DNA from: an uncultured Lachnospiraceae bacterium
Lineage (GTDB): Bacteria; Bacillota; Clostridia; Lachnospirales; Lachnospiraceae
NCBI GenBank assembly: GCA_947630025.1
Contig: CANRFZ010000007.1
Location: 62,001-126,000 of the forward strand
DNA length: 64,000 nucleotides
Reading direction: 5' to 3'
The translations under genes were made by a program, and so were the position numbers. Each line of letters starts with the position of its first letter. The first letter of the stretch is position 1. A model generated the notes under the pieces. That model had not been told where the DNA came from. It did no database searches and worked only from the letters and a program-made list of their open reading frames with translations. Shown here in pieces: positions 6,612 through 16,376 of this stretch.

Positions 6612-8822
6612 ATGCGAAATCAAACGAAACAGTCGGTCAAACTTGCGCTGATCTTCTGCGGAATGCTCTTTTTTGTCTGCCTCCTGCTGGGGCGGCGCGG
6701 GCGCACTAAGGAAATCCCGGAGGGCGAGGGCATAAGCCGCGGCGACACGGCGATCCTGCTGGAAGCCGCAGGCGCAGAGCTGCCGGAGGGCTGGGCGGGG
6801 CAGGAACCGCAGGCGGCGCTCACTTACGGGCAGTACCTGGAGCTGGTGCAGCCGCTGGATGTGCCTGCGGGAAAGCTGCCGGATCTTAGTGCAAAATATG
6901 AGGAATCCTATGTTCTGTTAAAGGAAGACTGGTACGAGGCGTATGCCGTCATGCTGGCGTATCTGCATCCGGCCTCCACCGTCTGGGAGTCGGAAGTGTT
7001 CCTGCTGGGTGTGGATGCGCAGACTAGGCAGGCGTACACCGAGGAAGGGGCCATGACCGCCGCCTACGAATATGCGTCCGACGCCTTCGAGGACGAAGTC
7101 CTGCGGCGCGTCAGGGTATACATACAGGACCGGCGGCTTCTCACCGTTGTGGGAGAGCTGCCGGGAGAGCATACGCTGCAAAACGTGTGGATCATGGAGT
7201 CCGGCGGCGGCCTGCTTCAGTGCTTCTACCGGCAGACGGAGTTTATGGCATCCGCCGCGCAGGAGGCGCAGCGGGAGAGCGTCGCGGATCTGGTGTTTCG
7301 GGACGGCGCTGTCGCGGAAGTCCGGGAGAAGCAGGAGAAGATCAACGGCAGGCTGTTGTGGGTGTCGGACGACCGGATGGAGATCGAGGGCTGCGGCGTG
7401 TACCCCATCGGGGAAGGGCTGGAAGTCTACAGGCTCTACGGCAGCTTAGAGACGCTGCGGAAGGCGGATCTCAGAATCGGCTATGCGGACACCGACTATG
7501 TCATCGACGACGGCAAGATCTGCGCCTGTCTCGTGTCCCGCAGGGAGAATGCCGACCGCATCCGCGTCCTACTCAAAAATACGGCCACGGGCGGCAATTA
7601 CCACGACGAGGTGACGCTTACGGTGGACGGCCAGAAAATCCGCATCGCCGCCGCGGATCTACAGGCGGGCGAGCGCAGAAGCTACCGGTGCGCCGCGCTG
7701 ACGGATAAGGTCGTCATAGAAGCGGAGGGCGTTAAGCGGCAGGATATCGCATACCGCGGCACGGTGGAGTGTTGTCATGACGGCACCGGCATGGTGCTGA
7801 TCAACGAGCTGCCGTTGGAAGAATATCTCTACGCCGTAGTGCCCAGCGAGATGCCCGCCTCCTATCCGGCGGAGGCGTTGAAGGCGCAGGCGGTCTGTGC
7901 CAGAACCTACGCCTATCTGTATATCCTGCACGCGGGGCTTCCGGCGCTGGGCGCCCATGTGGACGACAGCACTTCCTATCAGGTGTACCACAACTGTACC
8001 GAGAACGCCGCCACCACCACGGCGGTGAAGGAGACGGAAGGGCAGCTTCTGCTGCGGGACGGCGCGCCCGCGCAGAATTACTATTATTCCACTTCCTGCG
8101 GAGCCGGAACGGATGCGTCGGTCTGGCAGAGCGGGGATGCGGCGGCGCTGCCCTATCTGCAGGCTCTCCGGCTGACGTGGGACGGCGGCGCGGCGGAAGG
8201 ACTGGAGGACGAGGAGACGTTCCGGCGTTTTATCACGACGGCGCATGAGGAGGATCTGGAGAGCGGCGAACCGTGGTACCGCTGGACGTATACCGTGGAG
8301 ACGCTGGACGCGGACGGCCTGCTGGAGCGGCTGCGGGAGCGGTATCAGGCAAGCCCCCAGTCCGTGCTGACCAAGGCGGGCGACGATTATTACGTGTCGG
8401 AGCCCGTCGCCGGGGACGCGGCGGAGGGCGGCATCCGGGAGCTGGCCATCACAGGGCGGGGACCCGGCGGCGTGGCCAGGGAGCTGCAGATCGTGACGGC
8501 GCGGGCGGTTTACAAAGTGACAGGGGAATATCACATACGGTACGTCCTGTGCGACCGGCAAAGCGAAGCCGTGCGGCAGGACGGCAGCACCGTGACGCCG
8601 GCGCAGCTTCTGCCCAGCGGATTTTTTGTAATCGAAACTGGAAAAGAGCAGGGGAATGTGGTAAGCTATACTTTGACCGGCGGCGGATACGGACACGGCG
8701 TTGGTATGTCGCAGAACGCGGCCAGAGCCATGGGGCACAACGGCGCGTCCTGCGAACAGATCCTGTCTTTCTTTTTCCGGGGATGTGTCACCGGCAGGCC
8801 GGACGGCGCGGAGGAAGGCTGA
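6612..8822 (+). CDS. SpoIID/LytB domain protein, membrane-anchored
   Basis: The 736-residue product has an N-terminal transmembrane segment (about residues 10-30), a long unrecognised extracellular region, and a C-terminal SpoIID/LytB domain from about residue 385. That domain shows VVPSEMPASYP near 409, ALKAQAVCARTYA, YYYSTSCGAGT and GYGHGVGMSQNAA near 693. SpoIID enzymes are lytic transglycosylases acting on denuded peptidoglycan during engulfment; LytB forms modify amidase activity. At 736 residues it is about twice the length of B. subtilis SpoIID, so it is probably a vegetative cell-wall relative. ATG 6612 follows GGAG; the frame is open further upstream but there it is the 6S RNA gene. 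Confidence 0.82.
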   Translation: MRNQTKQSVKLALIFCGMLFFVCLLLGRRGRTKEIPEGEGISRGDTAILLEAAGAELPEGWAGQEPQAALTYGQYLELVQPLDVPAGKLPDLSAKYEESYVLLKEDWYEAYAVMLAYLHPASTVWESEVFLLGVDAQTRQAYTEEGAMTAAYEYASDAFEDEVLRRVRVYIQDRRLLTVVGELPGEHTLQNVWIMESGGGLLQCFYRQTEFMASAAQEAQRESVADLVFRDGAVAEVREKQEKINGRLLWVSDDRMEIEGCGVYPIGEGLEVYRLYGSLETLRKADLRIGYADTDYVIDDGKICACLVSRRENADRIRVLLKNTATGGNYHDEVTLTVDGQKIRIAAADLQAGERRSYRCAALTDKVVIEAEGVKRQDIAYRGTVECCHDGTGMVLINELPLEEYLYAVVPSEMPASYPAEALKAQAVCARTYAYLYILHAGLPALGAHVDDSTSYQVYHNCTENAATTTAVKETEGQLLLRDGAPAQNYYYSTSCGAGTDASVWQSGDAAALPYLQALRLTWDGGAAEGLEDEETFRRFITTAHEEDLESGEPWYRWTYTVETLDADGLLERLRERYQASPQSVLTKAGDDYYVSEPVAGDAAEGGIRELAITGRGPGGVARELQIVTARAVYKVTGEYHIRYVLCDRQSEAVRQDGSTVTPAQLLPSGFFVIETGKEQGNVVSYTLTGGGYGHGVGMSQNAARAMGHNGASCEQILSFFFRGCVTGRPDGAEEG

Positions 8823-8854
8823 CAGATGTCCGCAGAACGGTTACCGGGTGGGTT

Positions 8855-9694
8855 ATGAAGACAATATCCAGACTTTTTTATATTTTAAAGGATTTCGGCT
8901 GGCAGATGACCAAGAAGAACATAGCGGCTTTTGCGGCCAGCACCGCGTTCTTTCTGTTTCTGTCGATGATTCCGCTTCTGATGTCCCTCTGCGCGATCCT
9001 GCCGTACACGGCGGTGACGGAGAGCAATCTGATCAGCGCCATTACCAGATTTACGCCGGATGCGATGAACGGTCTGGTGGTGAGCGTCATATCCGATGTG
9101 TACGACAGGACGGCGGGAACGATTACGGTATTTGCCATCGTGACGGTCTGGTCGGCATCCAAGGCGATGCTGGCGCTGATGAACGGGCTGAACGCGGTCA
9201 ATGACCTGATCGAGAAGCGGAACTATTTCGTCATCCGGTTTATCGCCTGCATCTACACCGTGATCATGCTGGCGGCCACCGTTATGGCGCTGTTCGGCAT
9301 GGTTTTCGGAAATGTCATCCTGAATCTGCTGCGGACGGATATTCCGGCGGTGGATGCGATGATGCAGTACAGTATGCACTTCCGCTTCCTGTTGTCGTGG
9401 GTGGTGCTGACCTTTGCGTTTGCCCTGATCTACGCCTATGTGCCGAACAAGAAAACCCGGTTTAAGGAGCAGCTTCCGGGGGCGGCCTTTGCCGCCGTGG
9501 TATGGAGCGTGACGTCCTACATCTTTTCTGTCTATGTGGACAATTTTAACGGCTTCGGTACATACGGAACGCTGACGACGGTGGTGATTTTGATGTTCTG
9601 GTTTTATATGCTGATGTATATTGTGCTGATCGGCGCGCACATCAATCGGTATTTCGGCCCGATCTATAAAATTTTTGCCGGGCGAAAGTCTTGA
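8855..9694 (+). CDS. YihY/BrkB-family inner membrane protein
   Basis: A 279-residue protein with about six hydrophobic helices. It opens with FYILKDFGWQMTKKNIAAFAAS, the usual YihY opening with a short cytoplasmic helix, and has the conserved YAYVPNKKTRFKEQLPGA stretch near residue 195-212. The family was once called ribonuclease BN, but that activity is not its own and its true function is unknown; a transport or envelope role is assumed. Its start lies 32 nt after the SpoIID-like gene, so the two are probably one operon. The ribosome binding site is weak. The pheST promoter overlaps its stop codon. Confidence 0.82.
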   Translation: MKTISRLFYILKDFGWQMTKKNIAAFAASTAFFLFLSMIPLLMSLCAILPYTAVTESNLISAITRFTPDAMNGLVVSVISDVYDRTAGTITVFAIVTVWSASKAMLALMNGLNAVNDLIEKRNYFVIRFIACIYTVIMLAATVMALFGMVFGNVILNLLRTDIPAVDAMMQYSMHFRFLLSWVVLTFAFALIYAYVPNKKTRFKEQLPGAAFAAVVWSVTSYIFSVYVDNFNGFGTYGTLTTVVILMFWFYMLMYIVLIGAHINRYFGPIYKIFAGRKS

Positions 9695-9719
9695 CATTCC
9701 GGCGCGACTCTACTAGAAT
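9691..9719 (+). promoter_or_regulatory. promoter of pheST
   Basis: TTGACA (9691-9696), exactly 17 bp, TAGAAT (9714-9719). The -35 box overlaps the TGA stop (9692-9694) of the preceding gene. Transcription should start near 9726. Confidence 0.8.
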
Positions 9720-9747
9720 AAGGAGAGTGACGGACCGGAAGCTTCGT

Positions 9748-9779
9748 CCCATGTGTCTGTATGCACATGGGATTTTTTT
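9748..9779 (+). terminator. leader terminator (attenuator) upstream of pheS
   Basis: CCCATGTG (9748-9755) pairs with CACATGGG (9764-9771), followed by seven T residues (9773-9779). It lies between the pheST promoter and the pheS start, so it must be read through for pheST expression. A second small stem (9783-9789 with 9797-9803) follows. The leader of about 100 nt is too short for a T-box and lacks the T-box core. Confidence 0.7.
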
Positions 9780-9828
9780 ATGTTTCAGCTTATGATGCTG
9801 AAAATACGTTGCGGGAAAGGAGATTTTC

Positions 9829-10848
9829 ATGAAAGAAAAACTGGAGCAGATCAGGGCGGAGGCGCTTCGTCAGATAGAGGCGAGCGACGCGCTGGAAAAA
9901 TTAAACGATGTCAGAGTCAATTTTCTCGGCAAAAAAGGCGAGCTGACTGCCGTGTTAAAGAGCATGAAGGATGTGGCGCCGGAGGAGCGGCCCAAGGTGG
10001 GGCAGCTCGTCAACGAGACACGGGAAGAAATCGAGAGAATGCTGGACGAGTCGGTGAAGAAGATGGAGAAGGCCGTCCGCGAGGCGAAACTGAAAAGGGA
10101 AGTGATCGACGTGACGCTCCCCGGCAGGAAGAACAACGTCGGACACCGCCACCCGAACACCATCGCGCTGGAAGAAGTGGAGCGCATTTTCATCGGCATG
10201 GGCTATGAGGTGGTGGAAGGCCCCGAGGTGGAGAAAGACTACTACAACTTCGAGGCGCTGAATATTCCGGCGGACCACCCGGCCAAGGACGAGCAGGACA
10301 CGTTCTACATTTCGGGGGATATCCTGCTGCGGACACAGACATCCTCCACGCAGGTGCATGAGATGGAGAAAGGGAAGCTGCCGATCCGCATGATCGCGCC
10401 CGGGCGCGTGTTCCGTTCCGACGAGGTGGACGCCACCCATTCCCCGTCGTTCCATCAGATCGAAGGGCTTGTGATCGACCGGAACATCACGTTCGCGGAT
10501 CTGAAGGGGACGCTGGCGGAGTTTGCCAAGGAACTGTTCGGCGCGGACACGAAGGTAAAGTTCAGGCCCCATCATTTCCCATTCACGGAGCCCAGCGCGG
10601 AGATGGACGTCACCTGCTTTAAATGCGGCGGCGCGGGATGCCGTTTCTGCAAGGGCGAGGGATGGATCGAGATTCTGGGCTGCGGCATGGTGCACCCGCA
10701 CGTGCTGGAGATGAGCGGGATCGATCCCGAGCAGTACACCGGATTTGCATTCGGCGTAGGTCTGGAGAGGATCGCGCTGTTAAAATACGAGATCGACGAT
10801 ATGAGACTGTTGTACGAGAACGATATCCGTTTCCTGAAACAGTTCTAA
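9829..10848 (+). CDS. pheS: phenylalanine-tRNA ligase alpha subunit
   Basis: Catalytic subunit of the (alpha-beta)2 enzyme that charges tRNA-Phe. The 339-residue product has the N-terminal coiled-coil tRNA-binding arm (about 1-90), then the class II core with motif 2 ([21 protein letters not shown], about 195-212) and motif 3 near the C-terminus ([16 protein letters not shown]). Length is normal. ATG 9829 follows AAAGGAG. pheT follows after 15 nt. Confidence 0.97.
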   Translation: MKEKLEQIRAEALRQIEASDALEKLNDVRVNFLGKKGELTAVLKSMKDVAPEERPKVGQLVNETREEIERMLDESVKKMEKAVREAKLKREVIDVTLPGRKNNVGHRHPNTIALEEVERIFIGMGYEVVEGPEVEKDYYNFEALNIPADHPAKDEQDTFYISGDILLRTQTSSTQVHEMEKGKLPIRMIAPGRVFRSDEVDATHSPSFHQIEGLVIDRNITFADLKGTLAEFAKELFGADTKVKFRPHHFPFTEPSAEMDVTCFKCGGAGCRFCKGEGWIEILGCGMVHPHVLEMSGIDPEQYTGFAFGVGLERIALLKYEIDDMRLLYENDIRFLKQF

Positions 10849-10863
10849 GATGGGAGGAGAACA

Positions 10864-13284
10864 ATGAATACAGCATTATCATGGATCAGGGCGTATGTGC
10901 CCGGCCTTACCTGTACGGATCAGGAATACATGGATGCGATGACGCTGTCCGGAACGAAGGTGGAAGGATACCGCAGGCTGGACAAAAATCTGGAAAAGAT
11001 TGTCGTAGGACAGATCGAGAAGATCGAGAAGCATCCCGACGCCGACAAGCTGATCGTGTGTCAGGTCAACATCGGGAGCGGGGTGATCCAGATCGTCACC
11101 GGTGCGCCCAACGTGAAGGAAGGGGACAAAGTCCCTGTCGTACTGGACGGCGGCAGAGTCGCGGGAGGGCATGACGGCGGCCCGCTCCCGGATGACGGTA
11201 TCGCGATCCGGGCCGGAAAGCTGCGCGGTGTCGAGTCCAACGGCATGATGTGCTCCATCGAGGAGCTGGGGTCCGACAGAAATATGTATCCCGAAGCGCC
11301 GGAGTGGGGCATCTATGTGTTCCGGGACGACGTGGAGGTGGGAGAGGACGCTATCGAGGCGCTGGGCCTGCACGACACCGTGTTTGAGTATGAGATCACG
11401 TCAAATCGTGTGGACTGCTACAGTGTGATCGGGATCGCCAGAGAAGCGGCGGCTACCTTCCACCAGCCGTTCTGTCCGCCCGACGTCAGCGTCCGGGGCA
11501 GCGGTGAAAAGGCGGCGGATTACATCTCCGTCGAGGTGGAGGATCAGGAGCTCTGCCCCCGCTACTGCGCGAGAGTATGTACGAATATCAAGATCGGCCC
11601 GTCGCCCAAATGGATGCAGCGGCGTCTCGCGGCCAGCGGCATCAGACCGATCAACAATCTGGTAGATATCACAAACTATGTGATGGAGGAATACGGCCAG
11701 CCCATGCACGCCTATGATCTGGACACGATCGCGGGCCGTAAGATTATCGTCCGCCGTGCAAAGGACGGCGACACGTTCCGCACGCTGGACGGACAGGAGC
11801 GGAAGCTGGACAGGGATGTGCTGATGATATGCGACGCCGAGAAAGAGGTCGGCATCGCGGGCATCATGGGCGGCGAAAACTCCATGATTACGGACAACGT
11901 GAAGACCGTACTGTTTGAGGCGGCCACCTTTAACGGCGCCAACATCCGCAAATCCGCCAAGCGGATCGGCCTTCGGACCGATGCGTCTGGCAAATTTGAA
12001 AAAGGGCTCGATCCTTATAACGCGGAGGCGGCCATCAACCGGGCGTGCCAGTTGATCGAGGAGCTGGGCTGCGGCGAAGTGGCGGACGGCATCGTGGACG
12101 TGCACGGCCCGCTGAAAGAAAAGGTCGTCCTTCCGTTCGAGCCGGACAGATACAACAGGCTGCTGGGCACCGATATCTCCCGGGAAGAAATGCTGGATAT
12201 TTTCCGGCGGCTGGAGATCACGTACGATCCGGCGTCAGATACGCTGACGGCGCCCACGTTCCGTCAGGATCTCCTGCGCCCCTGCGACATGGCGGAGGAA
12301 GTGGCGCGGATGTACGGCTACGACAGAATCCCTACCACGCTTCCCACAGGGGAGGCCACTACCGGCAGGCTGCCTTTTAAGCTGCGCATCGAGCAGAAGG
12401 CAAGGGATATCGCGGAGTACTGCGGCTTTTCACAGGGGATGTGCTACTCGTTCGAGAGCCCCAGAGTGTTTGACAGGCTGCTGCTGGACGAAGACGATCC
12501 GGCGCGGAAAGCGATCACGATCGCCAATCCGCTGGGGGAGGACTTCTCCGTGATGCGGACGCTCTCCCTGAACGGTATGCTGACCAGTCTGGCCACCAAT
12601 TACAACAGAAGGAACAAGGATGTGCGCCTCTACGAGCTGGGAAACATCTACGTGCCCAAGGCGCTGCCGCTGACCGAGCTGCCCGACGAGCGGATGCAGT
12701 TTACGCTGGGAATGTACGGAGACTGCGATTTCTTTACGATGAAAGGCGTGGTGGAAGAATTTTTTGACAGCATCGGTATGCGCAAAAAAGCCGTCTATGA
12801 TCCCCATGCCGGCAGGAACTATCTGCATCCCGGCAGACAGGCGGACATCGTCTATGAAGGCGTGACGGTGGGCTTCTTGGGAGAGGTTCACCCCGAAGTG
12901 TGCGACAATTATGACTTAAAGACCAGAGCCTATGTCGCCGTGCTGGATATGCCTTCCGTCCTTCCGTTTGCGACGTTTGACCGCAAGTACGAGGGCATCG
13001 CCAGATATCCGGCGGTGGCGCGGGATATCAGCATGGTCGTGCCTAAGGATGTGCTGGCTGGGCAGATCGAGGCCGTCATCGTGCAGCGGGGCGGCAGAAT
13101 CCTCGAAGATTATCAGCTTTTTGATATCTACGAGGGCGACCAGATTAAGGAGGGCTATAAGTCCGTGGCGTATTCCATCACGTTCCGCGCCAAGGACAGG
13201 ACGCTGGAGGAGAGCGATATCGCCGGCGCCATGCGCAAGATTCTGAACGGTCTGGAAGGACTGGGGATCGAGCTGAGAAGCTGA
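10864..13284 (+). CDS. pheT: phenylalanine-tRNA ligase beta subunit
   Basis: The 806-residue beta subunit contains, in order, an EMAP-type tRNA-binding fold (about 40-150), the B3/B4 editing region, B5 (about 400-475, PTFRQDLLRPCDMAEEVARMYGY), a catalytic-like core, and a C-terminal FDX-ACB anticodon-binding domain (about 710-805). It edits Tyr-tRNA-Phe and binds the tRNA. ATG 10864 follows GGGAGGAG. It is co-transcribed with pheS. Confidence 0.97.
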   Translation: MNTALSWIRAYVPGLTCTDQEYMDAMTLSGTKVEGYRRLDKNLEKIVVGQIEKIEKHPDADKLIVCQVNIGSGVIQIVTGAPNVKEGDKVPVVLDGGRVAGGHDGGPLPDDGIAIRAGKLRGVESNGMMCSIEELGSDRNMYPEAPEWGIYVFRDDVEVGEDAIEALGLHDTVFEYEITSNRVDCYSVIGIAREAAATFHQPFCPPDVSVRGSGEKAADYISVEVEDQELCPRYCARVCTNIKIGPSPKWMQRRLAASGIRPINNLVDITNYVMEEYGQPMHAYDLDTIAGRKIIVRRAKDGDTFRTLDGQERKLDRDVLMICDAEKEVGIAGIMGGENSMITDNVKTVLFEAATFNGANIRKSAKRIGLRTDASGKFEKGLDPYNAEAAINRACQLIEELGCGEVADGIVDVHGPLKEKVVLPFEPDRYNRLLGTDISREEMLDIFRRLEITYDPASDTLTAPTFRQDLLRPCDMAEEVARMYGYDRIPTTLPTGEATTGRLPFKLRIEQKARDIAEYCGFSQGMCYSFESPRVFDRLLLDEDDPARKAITIANPLGEDFSVMRTLSLNGMLTSLATNYNRRNKDVRLYELGNIYVPKALPLTELPDERMQFTLGMYGDCDFFTMKGVVEEFFDSIGMRKKAVYDPHAGRNYLHPGRQADIVYEGVTVGFLGEVHPEVCDNYDLKTRAYVAVLDMPSVLPFATFDRKYEGIARYPAVARDISMVVPKDVLAGQIEAVIVQRGGRILEDYQLFDIYEGDQIKEGYKSVAYSITFRAKDRTLEESDIAGAMRKILNGLEGLGIELRS

Positions 13285-13311
13285 GAAAGAAGACTGAATG
13301 GAGGCATTGTT

Positions 13312-14742
13312 ATGGAACACAAAAACACATGGGAAAATTACACCGCAAAACAGGGAAAGGAAGTGGACGCCTTTGCCAGAGAGTATATGGACTTTCTGGA
13401 CAACGGCAAGACCGAGCGGGAGTGTATCGACGTCATCGTCAATACGATCGAAAAAGCGGGCTATAAGGAGCTGGACAGTCTGATTGGCGCCGGCAGGAAG
13501 CTGAAGGCGGGCGACAAAGTATATTCCGTATGGATGAACAAGTCGATCGCGATGTTCCAGATCGGACGAAAGGGCATGACGGAAGGGATGAACATCCTCG
13601 GCGCGCATATCGATTCCCCGCGTCTGGACATCAAGCAGAATCCGCTCTATGAGGACGGCGGCTTCGCCTATCTGGACACGCACTACTATGGCGGCGTGAA
13701 GAAATACCAGTGGGTGACGATCCCGTTAGCCATCCACGGCGTTGTGGCCAAAAAGGACGGAACGACCGTAGAGATTAACGTCGGCGAGGAAGAAGACGAT
13801 CCGGTATTCTTCGTCTCCGATCTGCTGATTCATCTGGCACAGGAGCAGATGGAAAAGAAGGCGAATAAAGTAATCGAAGGCGAGGCACTGGACATCATCG
13901 TCGGTAATAAGCCGCTGGTGCTGGGCGGCAGAACCGCCAAGGGCAAGGACAACGATGCGGAAAAGGACGCCGCCAAAGATGCGGTCAAGAAGGGCATTAT
14001 CGATATCCTGCAGAAAACCTACGGCATCGAGGAGGAAGACTTTATCTCCGCGGAGCTGGAGGTCGTTCCCGCAGGCAGGGCGCGGGAGGCAGGTTTTGAC
14101 AGAAGCATGATCCTCTCTTACGGACAGGACGACAGGGTGTGCGCCTTTTCCTCGCTGAAAGCGATGCTGGAGATCGGACAGACGGAGCGTACCGCCTGCT
14201 GCATCCTCGTGGACAAGGAGGAGATCGGAAGCGTCGGGGCCACCGGAATGCAGTCGAAATTCTTTGAAAACGCGGTGGCGGAAGTGATGGCGCTGACGGG
14301 CGGGTACAGTGAACTCAACCTGCGCAGATGTCTGGCGCATTCCTGTATGTTGTCCTCTGATGTGAGCAGCGCGTTCGATCCTACCTATGCCTCCAGCTTC
14401 GACAAGAAGAACGTGGCGTTTCTGGGCTGCGGCATGGTATTCAACAAGTTTACCGGCTCCCGCGGCAAGTCCGGCTCCAACGACGCGAACGCGGAATATA
14501 TCGGGCATATCAGGTCTATTTTTGAGAAGGAAAAGGTCAACTTCCAGACGGCGGAGCTGGGCAAGGTGGATCTGGGCGGCGGCGGCACGATCGCCTATAT
14601 CCTTGCACTGTACGGCATGAACGTAATCGACTGCGGCGTGGCGGTGCTGAATATGCACGCGCCTTGGGAGGCTACCAGCAAGGCCGATGTCTATGAGACC
14701 AAGAGGGGCTATGTGGCGTTTTTAAATCATGCCTCCCTCTGA
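13312..14742 (+). CDS. M18-family zinc aminopeptidase
   Basis: A cytoplasmic metallo-aminopeptidase that removes N-terminal, often acidic, residues from peptides. The 476-residue sequence shows the M18 metal-binding segments: GAHIDSPRLDIKQNP near 95-110, DKEEIGSVGATGMQ near 302-315, and a late His in VAVLNMHAPWE near 448. Length is normal for bacterial M18 enzymes. ATG 13312 follows GGAGG. It lies 27 nt after pheT and is probably co-transcribed. Confidence 0.93.
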   Translation: MEHKNTWENYTAKQGKEVDAFAREYMDFLDNGKTERECIDVIVNTIEKAGYKELDSLIGAGRKLKAGDKVYSVWMNKSIAMFQIGRKGMTEGMNILGAHIDSPRLDIKQNPLYEDGGFAYLDTHYYGGVKKYQWVTIPLAIHGVVAKKDGTTVEINVGEEEDDPVFFVSDLLIHLAQEQMEKKANKVIEGEALDIIVGNKPLVLGGRTAKGKDNDAEKDAAKDAVKKGIIDILQKTYGIEEEDFISAELEVVPAGRAREAGFDRSMILSYGQDDRVCAFSSLKAMLEIGQTERTACCILVDKEEIGSVGATGMQSKFFENAVAEVMALTGGYSELNLRRCLAHSCMLSSDVSSAFDPTYASSFDKKNVAFLGCGMVFNKFTGSRGKSGSNDANAEYIGHIRSIFEKEKVNFQTAELGKVDLGGGGTIAYILALYGMNVIDCGVAVLNMHAPWEATSKADVYETKRGYVAFLNHASL

Positions 14743-14802
14743 GAAAAGAAAGATACGCCCGCCATATGCGGCGGGCAGCGTCAGCCGGGGAGACAGCCGT
14801 CT

Positions 14803-15873
14803 ATGAGGGAGCAACTGAAAAAATCGGATTTTTATTATGATCTGCCGCAGGAGCTGATCGCACAGGTTCCGCTGCAGGATCGTTCGGGTTCGCGGCTGCT
14901 TATGCTGCACAAGGAATCGGGGCGGACAGAACACCATATTTTCCGGGAGATTGCGGAGTATCTGCGGCCCGGCGACTGTCTGGTCTTAAATAACACCAAA
15001 GTGATACCGGCCAGACTGCTGGGCGTGAAGGAGGACACCGGCGCGGCGGTGGAAGTGCTACTTCTGAAACGCCGGGAGGACGATGTCTGGGAGACGCTGG
15101 TCAGACCGGGCAGGAAGCTGCGGCCCGGCGCGAAGGTCAGCTTCGGAGACGGCAGCCTGCGGGCGGAGGTGATTGATATCGCACAGGAGGGCAGCCGCTT
15201 GGTTCGGTTTACCTACGACGGTATTTTTGAGGAGGCGCTGGACAGGCTGGGAGAGATGCCGCTGCCGCCGTATATCAAGCAGAAGCTGGAGGACGGTACG
15301 CGCTATCAGACCGTCTATGCGAAGTACGACGGATCGGCGGCGGCGCCCACGGCGGGACTGCATTTTACAGAGGCGCTGCTGGAGCAGATCGCACAGAAAG
15401 GCGTGGAGCTCGTCTATGTGACGCTTCATGTGGGACTGGGAACGTTCCGTCCGGTGAAGACGGAAAATATTCTGGATCACCATATGCACGAGGAATTTTA
15501 TCAGGTGACGGAGGAAGCGGCGGCGCGGATCAACCGGGCGAAAGCGCGGGGCAGCCGTATTATCTGTGTGGGAACTACGAGCTGCCGCACCGTGGAGAGC
15601 GCGGCGGACGAAGACGGCAGGATCACGGCGGGCAGCGGCAATACGGATATCTTTATCTATCCGGGGTATCGATTTAAGGCTACGGACTGCCTGATCACCA
15701 ATTTCCATCTGCCGGAATCCACGCTGATGATGCTCGTGTCGGCGCTGGCGGGCAGGGAGAATATTATGCGCGCCTATGAGGAGGCGGTTCGCGAGCGGTA
15801 TCGTTTCTTCAGCTTCGGCGACGCGATGTTTATCACCGATTCTTTTCAAAAAGAGCCGGGTGAAGCAGAATAG
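14803..15873 (+). CDS. queA: S-adenosylmethionine:tRNA ribosyltransferase-isomerase
   Basis: Transfers and isomerises the ribose of SAM onto preQ1 in tRNA to give epoxyqueuosine, late in queuosine synthesis. The 356-residue product has the family start ([18 protein letters not shown]), the [15 protein letters not shown] stretch near 60-75, and [14 protein letters not shown] near 205. Length is normal. It begins at ATG 14803 behind GGGAG. No tgt or other queuosine gene is adjacent. Confidence 0.96.
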   Translation: MREQLKKSDFYYDLPQELIAQVPLQDRSGSRLLMLHKESGRTEHHIFREIAEYLRPGDCLVLNNTKVIPARLLGVKEDTGAAVEVLLLKRREDDVWETLVRPGRKLRPGAKVSFGDGSLRAEVIDIAQEGSRLVRFTYDGIFEEALDRLGEMPLPPYIKQKLEDGTRYQTVYAKYDGSAAAPTAGLHFTEALLEQIAQKGVELVYVTLHVGLGTFRPVKTENILDHHMHEEFYQVTEEAAARINRAKARGSRIICVGTTSCRTVESAADEDGRITAGSGNTDIFIYPGYRFKATDCLITNFHLPESTLMMLVSALAGRENIMRAYEEAVRERYRFFSFGDAMFITDSFQKEPGEAE

Positions 15874-15892
15874 CAGAATAGTGGGAATGCTC

Positions 15893-16038
15893 CGGAACGG
15901 AGAGAAAACGAGAGGGAACAGGGGCAGGCTGCGGAACAGAGAGAGAACTGTAGTAGAGCTCTGAAACGCAGAGGAAACGAGAGAAAGCAGGGGTAGGCAC
16001 CCAAACGGAGAGAAAGACGAGAGGGAACAGGGGTATGG
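15893..16038 (+). repeat. purine-rich imperfect repeats ahead of the PilZ gene
   Basis: Three imperfect copies of a roughly 36-nt purine-rich unit (core ACGAGAGGGAACAGGGGTA) lie at about 15893-15930, 15963-15998 and 16002-16038, with a partial copy at 15933-15950. The last copy supplies the ribosome binding site (GAGGGAACAGGGGT) of the PilZ gene; the others carry similar Shine-Dalgarno-like GA-rich tracts without a start codon. Confidence 0.65.
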
Positions 16039-16376
16039 AAGAAAGAAGAAAAAACAGAAGAATGGAGCTGGTCTCCAAGCTGCTCATCAAGCGGATGGAC
16101 GCCGAGGGAGAGCCGCGTGAGGTCAATATCGAGGTGACGGACGCCTCCAAGACGGGAGTCGGCTTTGTGTGCGGCGAACGGCTGGAAAAAGGCGCCGTTT
16201 ACGAGTCTTTTCTGACGATCTGGACCAAAGAGGTGCTGCACGCATTCCTGGAGATCGTGCGCGCGGCGGACAGAGAGGACGGCAGATATGAGTACGGCGC
16301 GATCTTTATCGGTATGTCCGAGCAGGACGCCAGCCGGATCGCCGCCTATGACACGATCGAGACTTTTGGGGAATGA
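16035..16376 (+). CDS. PilZ-domain protein, probable c-di-GMP receptor
   Basis: A 113-residue single-domain protein. The N-terminal RRKNR (RxxxR) and DASKTG ((D/N)xSxxG, about residues 36-41) are the two c-di-GMP-binding elements of PilZ. A partner is not obvious, but the GGDEF cyclase at 5 kb shows that the organism can make the ligand. The stop codon overlaps the next start (ATGA), so it is translationally coupled to a VanZ-like membrane protein. Confidence 0.85.
   Translation: MEERRKNRRMELVSKLLIKRMDAEGEPREVNIEVTDASKTGVGFVCGERLEKGAVYESFLTIWTKEVLHAFLEIVRAADREDGRYEYGAIFIGMSEQDASRIAAYDTIETFGE

Noticed and set aside
9751-9795. Phe-containing leader peptide over the pheS attenuator
   Set aside because: Short frames exist, but their Phe codons come from the terminator T-run, and none has a ribosome binding site.
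9720-9829. T-box riboswitch before pheS
   Set aside because: The promoter lies at 9691-9719, leaving about 100 nt, and the conserved T-box core (GGTGG.ACCGCG-like) is missing. Only the terminator remains.
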